Below are positions 1 through 5,683 of a DNA stretch of 11,131 nt, piece by piece; position 1 is the stretch's first letter, and each line of letters starts with the position of its first letter. The stretch is taken from positions 1 to 11,131 of the forward strand of contig DATIFQ010000326.1 of NCBI GenBank assembly GCA_035455185.1, read 5' to 3'. Under the pieces are notes generated by a model that did no database searches, was not told the origin of the DNA, and saw nothing but the letters and a program-made list of their open reading frames with translations. This DNA is from JAEHDI01 sp035455185. GTDB lineage: Bacteria; Acidobacteriota; Terriglobia; Bryobacterales; Bryobacteraceae. Position numbers and translations under genes: made by a program.

Positions 1-258
1 CGTGATACAGGAATGGACCAGATCGTCGAGGCTCATTGCTTGGGCCGTATCGTACAATACGGCGACTCGGCTGACCTCCGCGAGGCACTCGCCGAGTTCG
101 CTTCCTGGAGTCCCGAAGCGTGGGAGGAGTTTTCGCGCCACGCGAGAGGGGTTTACTCCGCCGTGTTTTCGTGGTCGGTGATGAAATCTCGCCTCCAAAC
201 GCTGTATTCGACACTTCCGGCGCGCGTTGGGGGCAGAGGGCGGCTCGCCACGGCATGA
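1..258 (+). CDS. Glycosyltransferase, GT-B/GT4 type, C-terminal fragment (5' end outside window)
   Basis: Reading frame 1 is open from the first base to the TGA at 256-258, so only the last 85 residues of a longer protein are present; the ATG at 13 is probably internal. The visible part has the look of the C-terminal nucleotide-sugar domain of GT4 enzymes: a 'GRIVQYGDSADLREAL' stretch matching the usual 'G-hydrophobic-V-x-x-G-D-x-x-x-L' pattern after the donor site, then a helix with W and R/H residues ('YSAVFSWSVMKSRLQTLY') as in the closing C-terminal helix of these proteins. The donor-binding E-x7-E motif would lie upstream of the window. The stop overlaps the next start as ATGA, so it belongs to the same polysaccharide operon. 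The last 14 residues are Arg/Gly/Ala-rich and look like a non-conserved tail. Sugar specificity cannot be told. The family call is an inference from a short fragment. Confidence 0.72.
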   Translation, partial: RDTGMDQIVEAHCLGRIVQYGDSADLREALAEFASWSPEAWEEFSRHARGVYSAVFSWSVMKSRLQTLYSTLPARVGGRGRLATA

Positions 259-1418
259 GGATCTACAAGCCGGCATTCTTCTGGTTTGTCGTGGCGCTTG
301 CCGTCAGAGCGGCGGCGGCACTCGCCCTCCATTTGTACTCGATCTCGGCCGGTTTCGAAGGTTTCTACCCCCTAGCCTCTGGACATGACGACCGGCAGTA
401 TTGGAAGCTTGCGGCAAGCCTTGCGGACGGAATGAAGCCGGTGGACCTCCCGCATGCGTACCCCTTAGTGCTTGCCTTCCTGTTTCGATGTTTCGGTCCT
501 AGCCTGGTGCTTGGAAAGGCGCTGAACATCCTCGCAGGCTCTGTGACGGTCGCTCTTGGGGTACTGATCACGCGGGACCTGTCACGCCACGTTACAACAT
601 CGTGGCGAAAGACTCTTCATCCGGTCAATGTAGCTGGGTTGTTATTAACGTTCTATCCTTCCGCCGTGTTTTACTCTACGCAGCTCGTAAAGGACCCGAT
701 TCTCGTATTACTTGGCATGTGGTCTGTTTACATTGTAGTCCGGATTGTGCATGAGCGCCGGTTTAGTCTCTGGGCCTTGTGGGTTGGGAGCCTCGCGGCT
801 CTTTACCTGTTTCGCCCTTATGCTGCCTGCGTGATGGGGTTGAGCGTGTTGGTGTTTTTAACATCCTTCTGGCGCGCAAGGCTCCGCACGCGCGTGACGG
901 TGTTACTCATCGCCGTGCTCACCAGCGCGAGCGTACCAAATCTCTTGGGCTGGGGCTGGTTCGGCTCCAGTTACCTTGCACCACTTCTAGACCCCGAGTT
1001 TGTGATTCAGTTCCGCGAGCGTGCATATTCGAGCGGCGGAAGTGCGGTTGGCATAGAGCTGAATTACCTAGAGCCGCTCAGTTTCGTCAGTTCGTACAGT
1101 TATGGTCTCTTGACGGTGTTGTTTGGGCCATTTCCCTGGCAGATTCGGTCGGCGGTGATGTACATCGCACTGCCCGAGTCTCTGGTGATGTTGTCGCTGG
1201 GCATTGTGGCGCTGTCCAAGAAGAGTAAACCAGACGTATATCAGCGTGAGCAACTTCTGCTACTAATTCTAGCTGTGCTAATGTCCGCTGCGATTGCCCT
1301 GTTCAGCGACAACATAGGGGCTAACACGAGGCTGCGTCTCCTTCCTTGGAGCGCACTACTGATCTACGGAGCGGCAAAATGGGACAGTCGTCGAAGAACC
1401 TCCGTGTACTCTACTTGA
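255..1418 (+). CDS. Polytopic membrane protein, probable GT-C fold glycosyltransferase (GT39/ArnT-like) of the polysaccharide cluster
   Basis: A 387-residue, very hydrophobic protein. I chose the ATG at 255 because it overlaps the previous stop as ATGA and starts just before the first membrane helix; the frame stays open to an ATG at 120, but that start would overlap the upstream gene by 139 nt. Membrane segments are visible at about residues 7-28, 70-105, 126-165, 171-205, 214-232, 280-320 and 332-350. After the first helix comes a loop with an acidic pair and aromatic residue (D45-D46-R-Q-Y-W50). In GT-C enzymes that use polyprenyl-phosphate sugars, the catalytic acidic residue lies in this first loop. 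'YPSAVFYSTQLVKDP' near residues 134-148 and an Arg-rich 'NTRLRLLP' near 357-364 resemble parts of EPS membrane proteins of this kind. A Wzy-type polymerase is the main alternative. It lies between glycosyltransferase genes, and its last 40 nt overlap the next gene. No convincing Shine-Dalgarno lies before 255, which fits translational coupling. Confidence 0.62.
   Translation: MRIYKPAFFWFVVALAVRAAAALALHLYSISAGFEGFYPLASGHDDRQYWKLAASLADGMKPVDLPHAYPLVLAFLFRCFGPSLVLGKALNILAGSVTVALGVLITRDLSRHVTTSWRKTLHPVNVAGLLLTFYPSAVFYSTQLVKDPILVLLGMWSVYIVVRIVHERRFSLWALWVGSLAALYLFRPYAACVMGLSVLVFLTSFWRARLRTRVTVLLIAVLTSASVPNLLGWGWFGSSYLAPLLDPEFVIQFRERAYSSGGSAVGIELNYLEPLSFVSSYSYGLLTVLFGPFPWQIRSAVMYIALPESLVMLSLGIVALSKKSKPDVYQREQLLLLILAVLMSAAIALFSDNIGANTRLRLLPWSALLIYGAAKWDSRRRTSVYST
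1368..1371 (+). promoter_or_regulatory. Ribosome binding site GGAG deciding the start of the GT4 gene
   Basis: GGAG lies 7 nt before the ATG at 1379. It favours that start over the in-frame ATG at 1346, which has no such site. It sits inside the coding end of the preceding membrane protein gene, so translation of the two genes is probably linked. Confidence 0.7.
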
Positions 1419-2488
1419 TCACGAAGTCCGAAGCCGGGGGAGCACAGTCTCACGTGCTTTCCCTGTTGAGGGACCTAAGAAGCGAGTTCGATTTCGCACT
1501 CGGTGTGGGAGAAGAGGGCCAGTTGAGCGAACGGGCCAGGGAACTGGGCATCTCGGTGTTTCGCCTACGGTACTTGGTGCATCGGCCGGACCCGCTTAGG
1601 GACCCGCTGGCGGTCGGCGAAGTCCTTGGGTTGATCCGGAGGTGGCAGCCTACGCTGCTGCACGCACACACCGCAAAGGCGGGGCTGGTCGGCCGGGCAG
1701 CGGCGCGACTCGCCGGGATCCGATCTGTATACACGCCGCATGGTTGGGCCTTTTCGGAGCGTGCTGGACGGCTTCAGCGGGTGGCGGCGATCCGTTGCGA
1801 GCGGTGGTTGTCCAACTGGGATGCCGAGATCATCACGGTCTCCGGCGCCGAACGTGCTGTAGCCGAGCGGGCAGGACTGTCTATGAACGGCCATTGTCAC
1901 GTGATTCATAACGGGGTTCCAGACACTCCGCACCGGGCGGGACCTCGGAGTTATGAGAGCGGCGTGATGATTCACGTGGGGCGATTCGTCGCCGAAAAGG
2001 ACCACGACCTCCTCCTTCGTAGCCTCTCTCAGTTGCGCTGTCGCTACCGCCTTGTTCTGGTCGGAGACGGGCCACTTCGCTCACGGGTGGAGGCGCAGGC
2101 CGTGGCCCTGGGTCTAAGTCGAAACATTGACTTCCTTGGAACGCGCGACGACATCGCTGAGCTTCTTTCTCAGGCTAGTTTGTTCGTCCTTCCCTCAAAG
2201 TGGGAGGCGTTCCCAATAAGCGTGCTTGAAGCAATGCGCGGAGGCCTTGCGGTAGTCGCCACTAACGTAGGTGGTCTGGCGGAGGCCGTCGACGACGGAG
2301 AAACAGGCTTCCTTGTCCCGCGCGGTGACGCGGTGTCCTTGGCCCAGAGACTGAGCCGGCTTCTGGAATCCCCCGCTTCAGCTGCCACGATGGGAGTTCA
2401 AGGACGGGCGCGATATGAGCGTCTCTTCACTGCTGATCTTATGCTGAATCGGACTCTGGAGATTTATCGGAGAGCCCTCATGGGCTGA
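1379..2488 (+). CDS. Glycosyltransferase family 4 (GT-B fold), retaining
   Basis: A complete 369-residue protein of normal length for GT4. The N-terminal acceptor domain opens with a beta strand and a Gly-rich loop ('EAGGAQSHV', residues 18-26), followed by 'LHAHTAKAGLVGR' (94-106) and 'TPHGWAF' (119-125), a layout common in capsule and EPS enzymes. The C-terminal Rossmann domain starts at 'HVGRFVAEKDH' (199-209), continues with 'LVGDGPLR' (227-234), and carries the donor-binding E-x7-E motif at E276 and E284 within 'SKWEAFPISVLEAM'. 'TNVGGLAEAVDDGETGFLV' (295-313) is the standard donor-loop region. It would transfer a sugar from a nucleotide donor to a lipid-linked intermediate on the cytoplasmic face of the inner membrane. 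The start is set by a GGAG 7 nt upstream and overlaps the previous gene by 40 nt. The sugar and linkage are not predictable. Family assignment is firm. Confidence 0.92.
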   Translation: MGQSSKNLRVLYLITKSEAGGAQSHVLSLLRDLRSEFDFALGVGEEGQLSERARELGISVFRLRYLVHRPDPLRDPLAVGEVLGLIRRWQPTLLHAHTAKAGLVGRAAARLAGIRSVYTPHGWAFSERAGRLQRVAAIRCERWLSNWDAEIITVSGAERAVAERAGLSMNGHCHVIHNGVPDTPHRAGPRSYESGVMIHVGRFVAEKDHDLLLRSLSQLRCRYRLVLVGDGPLRSRVEAQAVALGLSRNIDFLGTRDDIAELLSQASLFVLPSKWEAFPISVLEAMRGGLAVVATNVGGLAEAVDDGETGFLVPRGDAVSLAQRLSRLLESPASAATMGVQGRARYERLFTADLMLNRTLEIYRRALMG

Positions 2489-2506
2489 GATTGGTGCGAG
2501 AGACCT

Positions 2507-3967
2507 ATGGGAGTGTTTGTCCAGGATGTCTCAAGCCAACTCTTGACCCGTGTCCGAGCTCACGGTCAACCAGTCGCTCGCCCGGCGTTAATGGTGAGTA
2601 GCCTGGTTCTCACCGACTTGACTGCACTTTGCGTCGCCGGTGGGCTGTCCGTGTTGGGGCGATACCTCTTCGGTGGTCAGTTCACTTTTTGGCTCTACTT
2701 TGACATGTGGCCCCTGCTGCTTTCTTTTCCAGTGTCCTTCGCTGCAATTGATCTGTACGACGAAGTGGGAATCAGCCCGCCCGAAGAATTGCGGCGCACG
2801 ACGATGGCGATGAGTCTCGTGTACCTGGTCATCGGGGCGGGGACGTTTCTGCTTCGCGGAGCGGAAGATTACTCGCGCGCCGTCTTCCTGGTTGCGTGGA
2901 TGCTGTCCCTCGTGTTCGTGCCAATCGCACGCCATACGGTGCGGAATAACCTCTGTAGGCGACCATGGTGGGGACGTCCCGCAGTCGCCATTGTGAAAGG
3001 CAGAAGAGGAGAGCTCGTTCTCTCCTCGCTGCTCAGCCAAGCGTCGCTTGGGCTAAAGATTATCGGCGTTGTCACTGACGACAAGAGCACCGCTCATTCA
3101 ATCTGTGGAATCCCCGTCATTGGCGATCTGACTTCACTTCCGTCAGTTTCTTCTTCAACTGGCGTTCGGCATGGAATCATTGCGATGCCGGCAGCGAGCC
3201 GCCGCAGACTGGCTGACGTTGTCGAAGCCTGCCGTCAGCTTCTAGCCAACGTTATTGTGATTCCCGAATGGTTCGATCCCTCACGGCCGTGGGTGGCATC
3301 GAGAGACATCAATGGTGTTCCTGGGCTTGCTCTGCGACAGGAATTGCTTCTGCCAGGCCCAAGGTTGATTAAGAGATGCCTCGACATCATCGGAACGATA
3401 GTCCTCTCCTGTGTGTTCACTCCTCTACTGGTTGTGACCGCCCTATCTGTCGTCATCTGCTCGCCAGGTAAGGTCTTCTACGGACACAGAAGAGTTGGAC
3501 AGGGTGGCCGGCGCTTCAATGCGTGGAAGTTCCGTACGATGGTGCGGGACGGGGATCGGATGCTGCGGCGGTGTCTTGCTGAAAGCCCGGCGCTCCGGAA
3601 GGAATGGGAGCAGGCTCACAAGCTGCGAAATGACCCGCGCGTCATTCGCGTGGGCCATTTTCTTCGACGATCGAGCTTCGACGAACTGCCGCAGTTGTGG
3701 AACGTTTTGAGAGGCGAGATGAGCCTGGTGGGACCTCGACCAATCGTCGACGATGAGATCCGCCGTTACGGCGAGCACTTTGACCTGTACAAGGCAGTCA
3801 GGCCGGGCATTACGGGGTTGTGGCAGGTCTCTGGCAGAAACGACACGACTTACGCCGAGCGCACAAACCTTGACAGGTACTACGTTCGCAACTGGTCGGT
3901 CTGGCTGGACCTGTACATCCTGGCACGCACAGTCCGCGCGATGCTCCTCGGCCGGGGAGCGTACTGA
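2507..3967 (+). CDS. wbaP: Undecaprenyl-phosphate sugar phosphotransferase, WbaP-like polyprenyl glycosylphosphotransferase
   Basis: A 486-residue initiating enzyme of polysaccharide synthesis that moves a sugar-1-phosphate (galactose in characterised WbaP) from UDP-sugar to undecaprenyl phosphate at the inner membrane. The order is typical of the long PGT class: about four N-terminal membrane segments (roughly 29-50, 59-83, 100-117, 125-142), a soluble CoA_binding_3-like domain (about 157-280), a re-entrant/membrane helix (about 290-318) and the catalytic Bac_transf domain. The basic 'FYGHRRVGQGGRRFNAWKFR' (324-343) precedes 'SFDELPQLWNVLRGEMSLVG', which holds the Asp-Glu catalytic dyad at D392-E393. 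'VRPGITGLWQVSGRNDTTY' and 'RNWSVWLDLYILARTV' near the end are strongly WbaP-like. The gene begins 18 nt after the GT4 gene with a weak GAGAGA 3 nt before the ATG; an internal ATG at 2591 is a less likely start. It closes the operon. The galactose substrate is inferred from similarity only. Confidence 0.9.
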   Translation: MGVFVQDVSSQLLTRVRAHGQPVARPALMVSSLVLTDLTALCVAGGLSVLGRYLFGGQFTFWLYFDMWPLLLSFPVSFAAIDLYDEVGISPPEELRRTTMAMSLVYLVIGAGTFLLRGAEDYSRAVFLVAWMLSLVFVPIARHTVRNNLCRRPWWGRPAVAIVKGRRGELVLSSLLSQASLGLKIIGVVTDDKSTAHSICGIPVIGDLTSLPSVSSSTGVRHGIIAMPAASRRRLADVVEACRQLLANVIVIPEWFDPSRPWVASRDINGVPGLALRQELLLPGPRLIKRCLDIIGTIVLSCVFTPLLVVTALSVVICSPGKVFYGHRRVGQGGRRFNAWKFRTMVRDGDRMLRRCLAESPALRKEWEQAHKLRNDPRVIRVGHFLRRSSFDELPQLWNVLRGEMSLVGPRPIVDDEIRRYGEHFDLYKAVRPGITGLWQVSGRNDTTYAERTNLDRYYVRNWSVWLDLYILARTVRAMLLGRGAY

Positions 3968-4010
3968 CGCCCCTCATCAATTCCCCCCCCAAATCCGCTA
4001 GACTGAAATC

Positions 4011-4100
4011 GGAGGAATGGCCGAGCGGTTGAAGGCGGCGGTCTTGAAAACCGCAGTACTCGAAAGGGTACCGGGGGTTCGAATCCCTCTTCCTCCGCCA
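4011..4100 (+). tRNA. tRNA-Ser (anticodon UGA), class II, CCA encoded
   Basis: All arms can be folded by hand. The acceptor stem is GGAGGAA (4011-4017) with TTCCTCC (4090-4096), followed by discriminator G and an encoded CCA (4098-4100). The anticodon stem GCGGT/ACCGC (4038-4042, 4050-4054) closes the 7-nt loop CTTGAAA with anticodon TGA at 4045-4047. The long variable arm typical of serine tRNA forms a 6-bp stem (4056-4061 with 4066-4071, one G-U pair) closed by a GAAA tetraloop. The T arm is GGGGG/CCCTC with loop TTCGAAT. It reads UCA and, by wobble, other UCN serine codons. It starts 43 nt after the wbaP-like stop. A weak TAGACT at 3999-4004 could serve as a -10, but I see no matching -35, so read-through from the operon is also possible. 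Confidence 0.97.
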
Positions 4101-4105
4101 CCTCC

Positions 4106-5548
4106 TTAGTTCTCGCCGAAGTCGCTACGGTATGCGTCCACCAGCTTCGCGGCCCAGCTCTCGAGTGGAATCAGCCTGCCGACGAAGAAGCGCAGCACCG
4201 GCGGCTCCTCGACGAACTTCAGCCCCTTGATCAAGTTCCGGTTCCGGTGCAGCCACGTGACCCGGTCCACCGCGTACTCGATCTGCGACATCGTGTACAC
4301 GCGCCGGGGCACCGCGAACCGGACCAGCTCCAGATCGGATGGGACTTCGTTGCCCTCGCGGTCGCGGTCCATGGAGAGCGTGCCGCGCTCCATCGTGCGA
4401 ATTCCGGAGCAGACGTAGACCGCGGCCGCCAGCGCGCCGGCCGGATACCCGAGCGAGGGTATGTCAGGAAGGAACTTGTGGGCGTCAACGTGGCACGCCA
4501 AGCCGCCCGCGGGCGTCACCACCGGCACCCCGTTTTCCGACAACCGGTTCACGAAGTATTTCACGAACTCGGCCGAGCTGCCGGCTACCTCGGTTTCCAC
4601 CATTTCGCGGACGCCTACTGCCATCGCCTCCACTTCCTTGGTCGACATTCCGCCGTACGTGAAGAACCCCTCATAGACAGGCAGCCACGGACGGATGCGG
4701 TCCATCAGATCCTTGCGGCTTGTGGAAATGAATCCGCCCCGGGCGCTGCAACTCTTTCGGCCGGAGAGGTAGCAAACATCCGCCAGGTTCATGATCTCGC
4801 GGATGATCTCGAGAATCGACTTGTCCTGGTAACCCTCCTCCCGCTGCTTGATGAAATAGGCGTTTTCCGAGATCAGGCTGCCGTCCACCACCAGGAAAAT
4901 GCCGTTCTGTGCGGCCACCTCTTTCACTGCGCGTAAGTTGCCCAGTGAGAACGGCTGGCCTCCGAGCAGGTTGGTGGTCGCCTCCATTCGCACGAAGGAG
5001 ATCTTATCGGCGCCGTACTGCGCGATCACTTTGCGAAACTTGTCGATGTCGAGGTTGCCCTTGAACGGACAGGTGCTTTGCGTGACCAGCGCTTCGTCGG
5101 TGAAGATCTCGAGCACCGTTCCGCCGGCAATTTCGAAGTGCGCCCGGGTGGTCGTGAAGTGGTAGTTCATCGGTACCACGTCGCCCGGCTTGACGAACAC
5201 CTTGGCCAGCAGATGCTCGGCTGCACGTCCCTGGTGGGCCGGCAGCAAATACTCGTGTCCGAAGACGTCCTTTACCGCCGCCGCCAGCTTGTAGAAGCTC
5301 TCCGAGCCGGCGTAGGCGTCATCGGCCGTCATCATCGCGGCAAGCTGGTTGTCGCTCATCGAGTTCGTGCCGCTGTCGGTCAGCATGTCCAGGAAGATGT
5401 CCTTCGTTCGTAACAGGAAGGTGTTGTAGCCTGCCTCCTCCATAGCGGCGAGGCGCTGCCCGGCCGGGATCAGATTCGCCTTCTGGACGATTCTCACCTT
5501 GTGCATCTCGATCGGGATTTCTCTTCCGTCAGACAGTCTGACACTCAT
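4106..5548 (-). CDS. Beta-eliminating lyase, tyrosine phenol-lyase/tryptophanase family (PLP enzyme)
   Basis: A 480-residue fold-type I PLP enzyme, close in length to Citrobacter tyrosine phenol-lyase (TPL), with about 18 extra C-terminal residues. Family landmarks are 'EAGYNTFLL', 'LTDSGTN', 'DAYAGSESFY', 'HQGRAAEHLL', 'FTTTR', 'NLLGGQP', 'ENAYFIK' and 'VPRRVYT'. By my alignment, the PLP Schiff-base lysine is K265, the pyridine-binding Asp D222, the ring-stacking Phe F131, the carboxylate Arg R410, the general-acid Tyr Y79 and N193 the TPL N185 equivalent. The phenol-side residues T132, M386 and R388 match TPL T124, M379 and R381; R381 separates TPL from tryptophanase. Odd points are the TPL R217 position being Leu225, K256 being Arg264, and a changed potassium loop. 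It would split an aromatic amino acid into phenol (or indole), pyruvate and ammonia. The ATG at 5548 is set by AGAAGGAG 7 nt upstream; the frame is open further, but only antisense to the divergent transporter. It could act on a related substrate. Confidence 0.88.
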   Translation of the reverse strand: MSVRLSDGREIPIEMHKVRIVQKANLIPAGQRLAAMEEAGYNTFLLRTKDIFLDMLTDSGTNSMSDNQLAAMMTADDAYAGSESFYKLAAAVKDVFGHEYLLPAHQGRAAEHLLAKVFVKPGDVVPMNYHFTTTRAHFEIAGGTVLEIFTDEALVTQSTCPFKGNLDIDKFRKVIAQYGADKISFVRMEATTNLLGGQPFSLGNLRAVKEVAAQNGIFLVVDGSLISENAYFIKQREEGYQDKSILEIIREIMNLADVCYLSGRKSCSARGGFISTSRKDLMDRIRPWLPVYEGFFTYGGMSTKEVEAMAVGVREMVETEVAGSSAEFVKYFVNRLSENGVPVVTPAGGLACHVDAHKFLPDIPSLGYPAGALAAAVYVCSGIRTMERGTLSMDRDREGNEVPSDLELVRFAVPRRVYTMSQIEYAVDRVTWLHRNRNLIKGLKFVEEPPVLRFFVGRLIPLESWAAKLVDAYRSDFGEN

Positions 5549-5555
5549 GAAAAAG

Positions 5556-5563
5556 CTCCTTCT
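5556..5563 (-). promoter_or_regulatory. Ribosome binding site AGAAGGAG of the lyase gene
   Basis: On the minus strand AGAAGGAG lies 7 nt before the ATG at 5548. It is near-ideal and fixes the start, ruling out the 203-residue upstream extension of the same open frame, which would run across the divergent promoter and into the transporter gene. Confidence 0.85.
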
Positions 5564-5594
5564 AGGAAAATGGGGGGTACTACGGTAATCTCGC

Positions 5595-5624
5595 AGTATA
5601 GTCGATTTTAAGACCTGATGTGAT
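5595..5624 (-). promoter_or_regulatory. Candidate sigma-70 promoter for the lyase gene
   Basis: On the minus strand, TATACT (5595-5600) could be a -10 and ATCACA (5619-5624, four of six matches to TTGACA) a -35, with 18 nt between them. This would give a leader of about 40 nt that includes a run of C residues and then the ribosome binding site. The -35 is weak, so the call is tentative. Confidence 0.4.
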
Positions 5625-5635
5625 GAAATCGCTGA

Positions 5636-5649
5636 CTGAGTCCCCTCAG
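5636..5649. repeat. Short inverted repeat CTGAG-N4-CTCAG next to the transporter -10; possible operator
   Basis: CTGAG (5636-5640) and CTCAG (5645-5649) form a perfect 5-bp dyad around TCCC. It ends one base before the TATAAT at 5651, so it fills the spacer where a repressor or activator would touch RNA polymerase. The stem is short and could be chance. No regulator gene is in the window. Confidence 0.3.
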
Positions 5650-5650
5650 G

Positions 5651-5656
5651 TATAAT
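5651..5656 (+). promoter_or_regulatory. -10 element TATAAT for the transporter/peptidase operon
   Basis: A perfect TATAAT lies 27 nt upstream of the transporter ATG. Transcription would start near 5663, leaving a leader of about 20 nt that carries the GGAGG. No good -35 is found 16-18 nt upstream; CTGACT at 5632-5637 is too close (13 nt). Either the promoter is weak without an activator, or the hexamer is fortuitous. Confidence 0.5.
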
Positions 5657-5668
5657 TCCCGCTTGCCC

Positions 5669-5673
5669 GGAGG
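5669..5673 (+). promoter_or_regulatory. Ribosome binding site GGAGG of the OPT transporter
   Basis: GGAGG ends 10 nt before the ATG at 5684. It supports that start over the in-frame TTG at 5663, which lies upstream of the site itself and at about the predicted transcription start. Confidence 0.7.
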
Positions 5674-5683
5674 ATCCGCCTCG

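Noticed and set aside
3968..4010. Promoter of the tRNA gene
   Set aside because: TAGACT at 3999-4004 is well placed for a -10, but no TTGACA-like box lies 16-19 nt upstream, so it is not listed as a feature.
4247..4936. A 229-codon plus-strand frame opposite the lyase
   Set aside because: It is rich in His, Arg and Val with no domain, and is fully explained as a shadow of the conserved lyase on the other strand.
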